Below are positions 10,907 to 18,931 of a stretch of DNA of 64,000 bases, piece after piece; position 1 is the stretch's first letter; each line of letters begins with the position of its first letter. The translations under genes were made by a program, and so were the position numbers. The stretch covers positions 280,224 through 344,223 of the forward strand of contig BPGW01000001.1 of the NCBI GenBank assembly GCA_026003235.1, written 5' to 3'. This DNA comes from Bacteroidia bacterium. Its GTDB lineage: Bacteria > Bacteroidota > Bacteroidia > SpSt-205. Under the pieces are notes generated by a model. The model saw only the letters and a program-made list of their open reading frames with translations. It ran no database searches and was not told the origin of the DNA.

Positions 10907-11140
10907 ATGCGTTACTGGGTAGCTCCAAAACCCATGGAAGAAGACAACAGCCTGGAATGTCCCGCCGAAGTGTGGGAAGCCTTCAAGCAGTGGCCCTCAA
11001 AATATACGCTAATCTGGAAAAGGTCAAGAAAGGTGTTTGCCCTTTCAGCCGAAGAGCTGATGGGGAGGCTTCAAAACAAAGCGGTTGAGGTTTTCCCCGC
11101 TGCTTATCGGCTCCGACTCAAGGGCTTGGCAGGGGAGTAG
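10907..11140 (+). CDS. small hypothetical protein, 77 residues
   Basis: The frame begins at ATG 10907 (MRYWVAPKPMEEDNS) behind a purine-rich GGAGGGAGAAGAG stretch that could serve as a Shine-Dalgarno sequence. The same frame is open further upstream to a TTG at 10745, so a longer protein is possible. It is lysine- and tryptophan-rich, with no signal peptide or membrane segment. I do not recognise it. It lies at the right edge of the restriction island and, unlike the core genes to its right, shows no TAnnTTTG box. Confidence 0.4.
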   Translation: MRYWVAPKPMEEDNSLECPAEVWEAFKQWPSKYTLIWKRSRKVFALSAEELMGRLQNKAVEVFPAAYRLRLKGLAGE

Positions 11141-11169
11141 GAGCATTCTCTTAAGCGAACATTTACCTC

Positions 11170-11198
11170 TTGACTTAGTCACCTTTGTCGTATATTTG
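11170..11198 (+). promoter_or_regulatory. Bacteroidota-type promoter of the OmpA-family gene
   Basis: TTG at 11170-11172, an 18-base spacer, then TATATTTG (11191-11198), matching the TAnnTTTG -7 element. The ATG follows six bases later, so the mRNA would be leaderless or nearly so. Confidence 0.75.
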
Positions 11199-11204
11199 TG
11201 TGCG

Positions 11205-13109
11205 ATGCGTAGTGCGTTCTTTTGGATGGGGTGGGGGTGTGTAGTAGGCTCTCTGCTGGCCCAAAACAAAGTACCTCGGATGCGGCAGCTGGAGCGGTGG
11301 AGTGAGCTGGGCTTTTGGGAAAAAATCCTGGCGCACTACGAGGCGCAGCCGCATGCTTTCAGTGTGCGACAGCTCCCTTACGTAGCTGAGGCCTACCTGC
11401 ACCTAAGCAAACCCACGGAAGCCTTTCGTCTTTTTGATCAGAGTCTACGGCAGGGAGATTTTGCGCCGGAGCCCCGACATCTTTTGATGTATGCGCAGCT
11501 CTTGCACACACGGGGTGAGGTTCAGCGCGCCGCCGCTTACTACAAGCTTTATGCGGAGAGGGCCTCTGATCCGGGGGCGGTTTCTCTGGCTTTACTCCAG
11601 CTAAGCAACCTTTCTCGCTTGGGTCAAGATACGGCCTGGAAGATTGAGCCTGTACCAGCGCTTGTGCCGTGGGCGCCCGTATATGGAGCCTGGTGGAGCG
11701 GTGCAGAGCTATACGCCATTACCCGCTCGCCTAAGACCGGTGCCCCCTTGGATCGGGCAGGTATACCCTACGAAAGGATCGTGCCGAGCCTTCCGGGCCT
11801 GCGCTATCGGTACCATCAGGCCGTGGCAGGGGCCCTTGCCCCCGATACGCTGATCGTGTATCTGTCTCGTGGTAGGGGTAACCTCTATCTTACAGCGCTG
11901 GGACCGACCGGATGGAGTCGGCCCGTGCGGTGGAAGCGGCTGCCTTTTCGTCCTTCGGGGCGAGTGAGTGTGTACATAGACCCCCGTACGCAGGACGTGT
12001 ACTTCACCCGGGAGCCTGGACCCAAGCGAGGGACGGGCCGGGACCTCTACCGGTGCGTGTATCAGGAAAACGGCCGCTACGGCCCCCCTGAACGCCTCCC
12101 CGCACCCATCAACACCCCTTACGACGAAGATGCGCCCTTTATTGTGGGGGATACGCTGTACTTTGCCTCCAACGGCCCCCAAAGCGTCGGGGGCTACGAT
12201 ATTTTCCGATGTGTGCGGGTCGGCCTGCGGGAGTGGAGCGCGCCTGAACCCATGCCGGCCCCGCTCAACTCACCGGCCCACGATATTTATTACTACCCCT
12301 TCTCGCCGGAGCGCACCTATTTCTCGTCCGATAGAACGGGGGTTTTCCTGGTGTACCAAGTTCAATACGAGCCGCCTTTGCCTCCTCCTGCGCCGCCGGC
12401 CGCTGTAGCGGTGAGTGAATCGCTTCCTTCTGCGCCGCCGCCAACCCCGCGGTGGGTCCTTTCCGGGCGCCTCGTGGCCCAGGATAATCGTTCTGCTTTA
12501 GATGGGGAGGTCATACTCGTTGACTCCCTCACCGGTAAGGAAACGGTCGGCATGCGGACCGTGGAGGAAGGAAAATTCCGGCTCTTTCTGCCAGCTGAAG
12601 GAGGAACTTTCTACTTGTATGCCCAAGCGCCAGGCTACATGACGCATGTGGAGGTGGTGCGTTTGCCGGCCACGACGGCCTTCGCAGAACTCCCCCCTAA
12701 AGAAATAGCTCTTGTGCCCATTGAGATGGAGGCTACTTTTGCCCTGCGCAACATCTACTTTGACTTTGGAAGCGATCGGCTGCGGCCTGAGTCGTTTCCT
12801 GAGCTGGAGCGGCTCAAACGGCTCCTTCAGGAGAACCCCAATATCCGGATTCGTTTCTCAGGGCACACCGATAATGTGGGTTCGGACAAGTACAACCAGC
12901 GCTTGTCTGAGCGGCGGGCCAAAGCGGTGTACGAATGGCTTCGTAAGGCAGGCGTGCATCCCATCCAGATGGAGTACATTGGCTATGGTAAGAGACGTCC
13001 TGTAGCCTCTAACGCCACAGAAGAGGGTCGGGCGCTGAATCGTCGCATTGAGATGGAAGTGGTGGGGATTCGTCGGCCTGCCTTAGACGCCTCGGCCGCT
13101 CGGGAATAA
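11205..13109 (+). CDS. PD40/TPR OmpA-family outer-membrane protein
   Basis: A 634-residue envelope protein anchored to peptidoglycan. In order: signal peptide (MRSAFFWMGW...LLAQ, about 1-19); helical TPR-like region (about 25-140); beta-propeller PD40-type repeats with DIYFT/LYFASNG-like strands (about 150-400); a proline-rich linker; a carboxypeptidase-regulatory-like beta domain (about 445-520); and a C-terminal OmpA domain (about 525-634) with IYFDFGSDRLRPES and FSGHTDNVGS. This architecture is characteristic of Bacteroidota, where relatives take part in gliding and type IX secretion (PorE-like) or in general wall anchoring. I chose ATG 11205 for the signal peptide and the promoter just before it. 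It is convergent with nothing and stands alone. Confidence 0.88.
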   Translation: MRSAFFWMGWGCVVGSLLAQNKVPRMRQLERWSELGFWEKILAHYEAQPHAFSVRQLPYVAEAYLHLSKPTEAFRLFDQSLRQGDFAPEPRHLLMYAQLLHTRGEVQRAAAYYKLYAERASDPGAVSLALLQLSNLSRLGQDTAWKIEPVPALVPWAPVYGAWWSGAELYAITRSPKTGAPLDRAGIPYERIVPSLPGLRYRYHQAVAGALAPDTLIVYLSRGRGNLYLTALGPTGWSRPVRWKRLPFRPSGRVSVYIDPRTQDVYFTREPGPKRGTGRDLYRCVYQENGRYGPPERLPAPINTPYDEDAPFIVGDTLYFASNGPQSVGGYDIFRCVRVGLREWSAPEPMPAPLNSPAHDIYYYPFSPERTYFSSDRTGVFLVYQVQYEPPLPPPAPPAAVAVSESLPSAPPPTPRWVLSGRLVAQDNRSALDGEVILVDSLTGKETVGMRTVEEGKFRLFLPAEGGTFYLYAQAPGYMTHVEVVRLPATTAFAELPPKEIALVPIEMEATFALRNIYFDFGSDRLRPESFPELERLKRLLQENPNIRIRFSGHTDNVGSDKYNQRLSERRAKAVYEWLRKAGVHPIQMEYIGYGKRRPVASNATEEGRALNRRIEMEVVGIRRPALDASAARE

Positions 13110-13113
13110 GCGG

Positions 13114-13121
13114 TACTTTTG
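13114..13121 (+). promoter_or_regulatory. -7 box before the site-2 protease gene
   Basis: TACTTTTG fits TAnnTTTG and ends five bases before ATG 13127. Another ATG at 13123 is out of frame. Confidence 0.65.
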
Positions 13122-13126
13122 CATGG

Positions 13127-14242
13127 ATGTCGCGCTTCACTTTACACCTCGGTACGGTGGGGGGTATCCCCATTTATGTACACTGGAGCTTCTGGCTGCT
13201 GGTGCTGTGGGTGGTGCTGGATAGCCTTTTCTCTCCTGGTTTCAGCCTTGGCTTTCTTGTTTGGCGGCTTTTGCTGCTCTTGGGCCTGGTGTTGAGCGTG
13301 ATTTTGCATGAACTCGGCCATGCTCTGGCGGCGCGGGCCTATGGAATCCCTACCCGGGACATCACCATGTACCCCTTTGGCGGCGTGGCTTCCTTGCACC
13401 GCATTCCTGATAAGCCCCTCCAGGAACTCGTCGTGGCGATAGCGGGTCCCTTGGTAAACTTTCTGCTGATTGGGCTTTTCCAGGTGGTGTTGTGGATCCT
13501 CCACGAGCCGATCGGATTTTCCCCGGAGGCTTTTCGGTATAGCGGTCCGACGTGGCCAGCGTTGTCTTTCTGGCTTTACAACCTCAGCTTCATGAACGCC
13601 ATGCTTGCGGTTTTCAACCTTTTGCCGGCTTTTCCCATGGACGGCGGGCGCATCTTGCGAGCTTTGCTGGCCACCCGGCTGAACTATGTGCGGGCTACCC
13701 AGATCGCTGCGCTGATAGGTCAGGGTTTTGCGGTACTCTTCATATTTTTGGGCTTCTTCTACAATCCTACCCTTGTTCTTGTTGGTTTTTTTGTTTATGT
13801 AGCAGCCAGTCAGGAGCGCCAGCAGGTGGAGCGTCGGACAGCCCTGCGAGGCTTTACGGTCATGGATGCGCTCATGCGGGATATGCCCACCCTCAGCGTC
13901 CACCAGACCTTGCAGGATGCGATTGAGCGGCTCTTACAGTCTCAAGTGCGCACCTTCGTGGTGGTAGAGCCTACAGGTAAACCGGTGGGGATCCTGTCGC
14001 GTGAGCGTCTTATTGAGGCGCTTCACGAAGGGCGTTCTCGCGACACGGCTGTATTGGAGGTGATGAATCCGAGCCTCATACGGGTGCCTCCGAGTACGCC
14101 TTTGCATGAGGCTTTGCAGCTGCTGCAGGAGCACGACGCCCCTTTACTGCTGGTGGCAGAAGGGGAACGAGTGCTGGGGTACATAGATGCGGAGAACATT
14201 GCAGAATTTTTACTAGTGAGGCAGGCGTTAGGAGCTGCTTAA
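13127..14242 (+). CDS. site-2 protease family zinc metalloprotease with CBS domains
   Basis: A membrane-embedded M50 protease of 371 residues. Zinc ligands are visible in HELGH (61-65) in a transmembrane helix and in FPMDGG (169-174), the NPDG-type second motif. About six hydrophobic helices cover residues 15-225. Two CBS domains follow (about 240-370), which in this family bind nucleotides and probably regulate activity. Family members cut membrane-bound regulators within the bilayer; the substrate here is unknown. The gene ends four bases into the convergent methyltransferase gene. Confidence 0.9.
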   Translation: MSRFTLHLGTVGGIPIYVHWSFWLLVLWVVLDSLFSPGFSLGFLVWRLLLLLGLVLSVILHELGHALAARAYGIPTRDITMYPFGGVASLHRIPDKPLQELVVAIAGPLVNFLLIGLFQVVLWILHEPIGFSPEAFRYSGPTWPALSFWLYNLSFMNAMLAVFNLLPAFPMDGGRILRALLATRLNYVRATQIAALIGQGFAVLFIFLGFFYNPTLVLVGFFVYVAASQERQQVERRTALRGFTVMDALMRDMPTLSVHQTLQDAIERLLQSQVRTFVVVEPTGKPVGILSRERLIEALHEGRSRDTAVLEVMNPSLIRVPPSTPLHEALQLLQEHDAPLLLVAEGERVLGYIDAENIAEFLLVRQALGAA

Positions 14243-14913
14243 GTGCCCAGGAGGAAGAGGGTAGGACCTTTGGTCAGCGGGGTGGGAGGCCACTGCCCGA
14301 CCGGATAGGTGCGTACGAACCCCTCTTCTTCTGTCAGGCGGTGAGCCACGCATAAGAGGAGGGTGCGGGGGGCTTGGCTCAGGATCTCTTCCAGGAGTTG
14401 AGGGCTCCGGGCTGGGGTCTCCATGAGGATCTGGGTGCTTTCGCGGGCGGCTGCGTAGACTTGCTGGAGGAAAGCTTTACGGGCTTTCTTTTCTATAGGG
14501 GGGTAGCCCCAAAAGGTGAAACGCTGCCCAGACAATCCTGAGGCGGCCAACGCCAGGGTAATGCTGCTGGGCCCTGCCAGGGGGATCACCGTGTAGCCTT
14601 CTGCGTGGGCGCGCCGCACCACACTCCATCCGGGATCAGCCACGCCCGGCAAGCCCGCTTCCGTCAGCAAGCCCGCCGGTGCGCGCTGCCCAAAGACTTG
14701 CGTGTAGGCTTCCCACGGCCAGTCGCCCCTGGCCGGATCGTATTCGTATAGCTCGGCCTGAGCACTCACGCCAGCCCTTTCCAGGAGAGGACGGGCCCGC
14801 GCAGCCCTTTCCACAAAAAAATGCTGAAGGCTTTTCGCCACCTCTGCCCATCCAGGATAGGCCCAGTAAGGAGACTGCCGACTGAGAGGAGCAGGCAGTA
14901 CGTAGAGCCGCAT
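14239..14913 (-). CDS. RsmI-like SAM-dependent methyltransferase (tetrapyrrole methylase fold)
   Basis: A 224-residue protein of the tetrapyrrole-methylase superfamily, in the branch of RsmI, which 2'-O-methylates C1402 of 16S rRNA. Motifs include LLTEAGLPGVADPGWSVVRRAH (conserved RsmI-type region), VIPLAGPSSITLALAASGL and FWGYPP. It lacks the usual N-terminal GTLYVVATPIGNLED-like opening, having MRLYVLPAPL instead, as in the short Bacteroidota paralogue. I therefore leave the target open. Start ATG 14913 is preceded by TATTTTTC, a near-match to the -7 box; an upstream in-frame ATG at 14940 is less likely. Confidence 0.75.
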   Translation of the reverse strand: MRLYVLPAPLSRQSPYWAYPGWAEVAKSLQHFFVERAARARPLLERAGVSAQAELYEYDPARGDWPWEAYTQVFGQRAPAGLLTEAGLPGVADPGWSVVRRAHAEGYTVIPLAGPSSITLALAASGLSGQRFTFWGYPPIEKKARKAFLQQVYAAARESTQILMETPARSPQLLEEILSQAPRTLLLCVAHRLTEEEGFVRTYPVGQWPPTPLTKGPTLFLLGT

Positions 14914-14995
14914 AGCCGAAAAATAAGGGCTTTTCCACATGCCTTTTCGGCTTAGGAGGGCGGTGGAAAGCTTGGGGGTTTTCCGGAAGCCCGGC

Positions 14996-15003
14996 TACCT
15001 TTG
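14996..15003 (+). promoter_or_regulatory. -7 box before the lipoprotein gene
   Basis: TACCTTTG ends four bases before ATG 15008, with TTG at 14972-14974 as a loose -33 element. It fits the TAnnTTTG pattern. Confidence 0.65.
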
Positions 15004-15007
15004 CCTT

Positions 15008-15424
15008 ATGACAGATTCCCTGAAGTGGATGATGGGCTTACCTTTTCTCTGGATAGGCTGTAGCGGGCCTAACACAGAGCATGAAAGCGCATCCGAGTCT
15101 ATTCCCCTGAGTGGGACGATAAGCCGGTCTGAGGTGCGCATAAAAGAAAAATGGCGTCCCCTGGTCAAAATAAACAGCAAAAAGCCCCAGAAAACCCCTG
15201 CCTTCAAAGTCTCAGGCAAGGAATGGAAAATATCTTGGAAGAATAAAAGCCCTGGGGAGCTGATTGTGATTCTTTACGACGAGGATAGGCCTGATTACTC
15301 GGAGATTCTGGTCAATGTGAATGCGCCGGACGAGGATGTGATTTACCTTACAGGGAAGGGGAGGTTCAGGTTGGAGGTGGTAGGTCGCCAGCCGTATGAG
15401 CTCCTGGTGGAGGAGCTGCGTTGA
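15008..15424 (+). CDS. small secreted protein, probable lipoprotein
   Basis: A 138-residue protein starting MTDSLKWMMGLPFLWIGCSG. The hydrophobic stretch ending in a cysteine at residue 18 suggests a lipoprotein signal, although the residue at -3 is not typical. The mature part is lysine-rich and beta-strand-like (ELIVILYDE, YLTGKGRFRLEVV). I recognise no family. Start chosen for the signal sequence and promoter box. The last 59 bases overlap the convergent glycosyltransferase gene, which is long for a real overlap and may mean one of the two ends is wrong. Confidence 0.6.
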   Translation: MTDSLKWMMGLPFLWIGCSGPNTEHESASESIPLSGTISRSEVRIKEKWRPLVKINSKKPQKTPAFKVSGKEWKISWKNKSPGELIVILYDEDRPDYSEILVNVNAPDEDVIYLTGKGRFRLEVVGRQPYELLVEELR

Positions 15425-16400
15425 GGAGGGGAACGAGCAGGTCCTGGACCTGGAGCGTGTGCCCGCAGGCGAAGTGGCGGAGGGGGCAGGATTTTCTTCC
15501 ATGCAGGCCGCAGGGTCGGCAAGGGAGGCTTTCGTGGGTTTGCGCGATCGTGCTACCTGGGGCCAGCGGGCCGAATCCAAACGCTGGCTCTGTGGAGCAG
15601 AAGACGGTGGTGGCGGGGCGCCCTAACGCCGAGGCGAGATGGGTGAGGGCGCTATCCACGGTGTACACGCGCGCCGCGTCTTGGACCAGGGCGGCCAGCT
15701 CTGGCAGGGAAAGCGTTCCAGCCAGGTTGTGGGCGTTGGGGTGGGCTTTCGTGAGGGCCTCCAGGCGAGGCCTATCGGCAGCAAGGCCAGTAAGGTAGAT
15801 GGTGTAGAAGGGCGGGATCTTCTGAAGGAAGGCCTGCCAGAGGGAAAAAGGCGCTTCTTTGGTGGGCCAGCGGGAAGTGGGGGAAAGGATAAGGTAGGGC
15901 TGTCGGGCGTTCCAAGGGGCCACCGCCTGCCGGGCGGCCTCAGAAGGGAAGAGCCACGGTAGCGGGGGCCTGTCAGGGGCAAGGCCAGCTACCGCCGCCA
16001 GCGCCAGCACGCGATCCACCTCGTGGGTGCCGTCTCCTATGCGATGTACGGCCCGTCGGCTGTAAAGCCAGCTCAGCGGGTTTTTGTCGTAGGTCACATA
16101 GAGCGAAGCGGGCAAGAGGCGCCCCAGCAGGCCGCTGCGAAAGAAGCGTTGGACCACCCAAACGCCTTCCCAGCGATAGGCCCGTAGCTGGGATAGGAGT
16201 TTCCACCATCCCCGCCAGGTTTTGTCCCAGGCCCAGAGCTGGGCTATCCAAGGATGCCCTTCCAGCAGAGGAGCTACCTCGGTCCTTACCACCGCGTGTA
16301 CTTCAGCGGTAGGAAAGTGCGCTTTCAGTCGGCCTATGAGAGGCAAAGCCAGCAGGGCATCACCCAGGAAGGCGGGCTGCACTACAAGGTGGCGCGCCAT
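15366..16400 (-). CDS. glycosyltransferase family 9 (heptosyltransferase-like)
   Basis: A GT-B fold enzyme of about 344 residues, related to the ADP-heptose:LPS transferases WaaC/WaaF. It begins MARHLVVQPAFLGDALLALPL, the family signature (VQPAFLGDALL), and has the donor-site region YTVDSALTHLASALGRPATTVF. It should act at the cytoplasmic face on lipopolysaccharide core or another glycolipid; sugar and acceptor are not evident. It is the last gene of the large minus-strand envelope operon and starts inside the end of the LptF/G gene. The proline-rich C-terminal tail (about 20 residues) overlaps a convergent gene and may be spurious. Confidence 0.82.
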   Translation of the reverse strand: MARHLVVQPAFLGDALLALPLIGRLKAHFPTAEVHAVVRTEVAPLLEGHPWIAQLWAWDKTWRGWWKLLSQLRAYRWEGVWVVQRFFRSGLLGRLLPASLYVTYDKNPLSWLYSRRAVHRIGDGTHEVDRVLALAAVAGLAPDRPPLPWLFPSEAARQAVAPWNARQPYLILSPTSRWPTKEAPFSLWQAFLQKIPPFYTIYLTGLAADRPRLEALTKAHPNAHNLAGTLSLPELAALVQDAARVYTVDSALTHLASALGRPATTVFCSTEPAFGFGPLAPGSTIAQTHESLPCRPCGLHGRKSCPLRHFACGHTLQVQDLLVPLLNAAPPPGAHTAGDLPPPT

Positions 16401-17731
16401 CGGGTCCATTGTTTACGCCACCAGTCCCAATAAAGCCATCGCGCCTCGGTCGTCACAAGCAGGATCAGATACAGCGTGAGGGGGCCCACCACCAGAAGAG
16501 GCAGAAAAGCCCCAATCGCCGGATGGAGGAGACCTTCGCGAGCAAGCTTTTTGCCTTGCGCATTCAGGATGTAGAAGACAATAAAGAGGGCGGTGGAGAC
16601 GACGAGGGGCATGCCCAGGCCGCCTTTGCGGATTACCCCTCCCAGCGAGGCGCCTAAGATCAAAAACACCACCGTTGCCAGCGGATAAGAGAATTTATAG
16701 TACCACTCCAGCTGGTAGCGCCAGAGGGTTTCTTGCAATTGGGCATGGCGCTGGGTGTAGTATTCGGCGAGGGTTTTTTCTCGGCGCAGGAGGTTCTCCA
16801 CCAGGGCGCGGTGAATAGCAGGAGGGGGCAGGGAGCTGTCTGAAGGCCAGGGTGGAAGGAATATACTGCGCAGGAGTTGGCTTCGTTCTTCCTGGAAGCT
16901 GGCATAAAGGGCGGCCAAGCTATCTATGGCGGTGCGTAAGGCGCCTATTTCCAGCATGTACTGGTGTCCTGCAAAGAGCCGTTCGTCGGAGCGCCGCAGC
17001 CCCAGCCCTGAGATGTCCAGGCGCAAGAGAAGGGTGTCAAAGCAACTTTGGGTCAAGGCAGGGGCTTGCTGGGGGCCCAGGGTGGTTTCGTACTGGCAGC
17101 CTCCGTACAGGGTAAACACCAGGAAGAGCCACGTTTTATCCAAGGTGATGCGGCCACTGTCAGCCCGGATGGTGCGCTGCAGGCTCCCGTCTGGTGCGTA
17201 TTCATATATCAGCACATCCCGCACTTGGTCGGGCGGTGTAAGAGCCCCAATGCGGATGGCATACCCCTCTATCCAGCGGTTGAAGAGGCCGGGTTTGAGG
17301 GCCAGAGCGGGGCGCGCATGTTCCATGTCATAGAGCAGGGTGTAGAGTTTGAGGTTGGCGCGGGGCACGATGTGCCAGGACAGCCAGGTGGCCAGGCCCA
17401 TCGTGAGCAGCCCGAAAGCCCACAGAGGAACCAGGATTCGCACGAAAGGCACGCCTGCGCTTAGCAGGGCGGTCAGTTCCAGTCTTTCGCCGAGGTTGCC
17501 CATGGTCATGAGGCCTGCCATGAGTAACCCCATGGGCAGGGCCAAGAGCACCAGCGACGCCGAAGCATACCCAAAAAGCTCGGCCAGCGCACTGGCTGGA
17601 AACCCCTTGCCCAGGATGTCCTCCTGGTAGCGGGAGAGAAACTGGATCACCAGAATCACCAGCGTCGTGCTGAAGCTGGCCAAGAAAGGGCCGAGAAAAT
17701 TCTGTAGCAGGTAGGTATCGAGCCGTTTCAT
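16382..17731 (-). CDS. LptF/LptG-family permease (lipopolysaccharide export)
   Basis: A 449-residue inner-membrane protein of the YjgP/YjgQ family. In the LptBFG transporter, two such subunits extract LPS from the membrane and pass it to LptC. Three N-terminal helices (about 10-130) and three C-terminal helices (about 335-430) flank a periplasmic jellyroll-like part. The opening MKRLDTYLLQNFLGPFLASF is typical. Only one such gene is here and I cannot tell F from G. It follows the aldolase-like gene by three bases and overlaps the GT9 gene, consistent with one transcript. Confidence 0.85.
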   Translation of the reverse strand: MKRLDTYLLQNFLGPFLASFSTTLVILVIQFLSRYQEDILGKGFPASALAELFGYASASLVLLALPMGLLMAGLMTMGNLGERLELTALLSAGVPFVRILVPLWAFGLLTMGLATWLSWHIVPRANLKLYTLLYDMEHARPALALKPGLFNRWIEGYAIRIGALTPPDQVRDVLIYEYAPDGSLQRTIRADSGRITLDKTWLFLVFTLYGGCQYETTLGPQQAPALTQSCFDTLLLRLDISGLGLRRSDERLFAGHQYMLEIGALRTAIDSLAALYASFQEERSQLLRSIFLPPWPSDSSLPPPAIHRALVENLLRREKTLAEYYTQRHAQLQETLWRYQLEWYYKFSYPLATVVFLILGASLGGVIRKGGLGMPLVVSTALFIVFYILNAQGKKLAREGLLHPAIGAFLPLLVVGPLTLYLILLVTTEARWLYWDWWRKQWTRWRATL

Positions 17732-17734
17732 GGC

Positions 17735-18928
17735 TCAGACCCAGACTTCGCTGTGGGCGGCGTAGGTGGGGAGGGCGGCTTCGGTGCGTTCGCCTGAAAC
17801 GAGCCACAGAATTGGGAAGCGCTGGGCCAGTTCGCCGGCCTTAGCGTGGCGCAGGTAGAGGGGTTCGCCTATGCGCAGGAGAGAGGGTGGGTCCGGAATG
17901 AGCACGGGCGTTTGGACTTCGCCGGCGCCTTCGTGGGGCAGGAGGCGAGCTGAAGGCGGAAGCCAGGGACGGGGTAGTTTGTCTGGGCCGGCAGCGCCCG
18001 AGGCGATATAACCTCCGCCATGACAGGTAAAGATGTTTTGGGCCGGCCGCCGCACAATCTCAAGGCTAAAGCCTGCTGCTGGCACGAAAGACACCTTCTC
18101 GTAATGGTCAAAAAGCGCAGGCGCCAGGAAGGCCGAACCGGCGGTGACCTCGGTGACGGCGGGGTCCTGAGCGGTATCGGGCAAGCTGCCGGTTCCACCG
18201 CCATTGACCAGCTCCAGGGAGAAGCCGGCTTGGCGAAGGGCTTCCACGAGGGCGGTGCGCCGCGTGGTCACTTCCTTCCAGGAGCGGCGCTTCAGGGCGC
18301 GCACCAACGGTCCTTTCCACCCAATGCGGCTGTCTCCAACTCCAGCGATCTGCGCTTCGTACGCCAGGAGCCCTACGAGCCTCACCCGCTCAAGCCGCTG
18401 TAGCGCATGGGCCAGCACCAGCACCGCCTCTACCGTGCGCAGGGGCGAGCGCCGCACCCCGAAGTACAGCCACCCCCAGTCCGAGGAGACATCCGCTTCT
18501 ATGCACACCGGTGCGCGCAACCCCGTGCCCTGGAAGGTGTAATTCAGCGCTTCGGCCTGCTCCAGGCTGTCTACGAGGGCTATGGCTTTTTTGCCCCGCC
18601 GAATCAGCTCCAAAAAAGCTTCTTGCTCAGCCCGCTGGTAGAAGGGGTACCCAATCAGGAAATCATCCAGCCCTTCGTGGGCCAGGTGGAGGGCTTCCCG
18701 AGCGCTGACGCATAAAAATCCCTGAAACCGGCTGCTGTAGTCCCGCAAAAGCTGGAGCAGCCGCAGGCAGCGTACCGACTTGGTGGCGATGCGTACAGGG
18801 AGCTTGCCTGCGTAGGTGAGAACCCGCTGGGCGTTTTCCAGGAAGGCCTCTTTGTCTACAAAAGCCAGCGGCCGTGGGGCCTCTCGCAAGGCGGTGGTAT
18901 AGCGCAGGTATTGGGCTTCCCAGGACAT
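17735..18928 (-). CDS. PLP enzyme of the alanine racemase/D-threonine aldolase fold
   Basis: A 397-residue fold-type III PLP enzyme. The N-terminal barrel has AFVDKEAFLENAQRV and LPVRIATKSVRCLRLLQ, where the lysine of ATKS is the probable PLP lysine. NGGGTGSL (about 240) should bind the cofactor phosphate. The C-terminal part carries TCHGGGYIASGAAGPDKLPRPWLP, which resembles the metal-binding end of D-threonine aldolases and D-serine dehydratases (histidine plus cysteine). It may therefore act on a D-amino acid or 3-hydroxy amino acid, but the substrate is unproven. It lies three or four bases from each neighbour in the envelope operon, so a link to D-amino-acid or envelope chemistry is plausible. 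Confidence 0.75.
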   Translation of the reverse strand: MSWEAQYLRYTTALREAPRPLAFVDKEAFLENAQRVLTYAGKLPVRIATKSVRCLRLLQLLRDYSSRFQGFLCVSAREALHLAHEGLDDFLIGYPFYQRAEQEAFLELIRRGKKAIALVDSLEQAEALNYTFQGTGLRAPVCIEADVSSDWGWLYFGVRRSPLRTVEAVLVLAHALQRLERVRLVGLLAYEAQIAGVGDSRIGWKGPLVRALKRRSWKEVTTRRTALVEALRQAGFSLELVNGGGTGSLPDTAQDPAVTEVTAGSAFLAPALFDHYEKVSFVPAAGFSLEIVRRPAQNIFTCHGGGYIASGAAGPDKLPRPWLPPSARLLPHEGAGEVQTPVLIPDPPSLLRIGEPLYLRHAKAGELAQRFPILWLVSGERTEAALPTYAAHSEVWV

Positions 18929-18931
18929 GGA

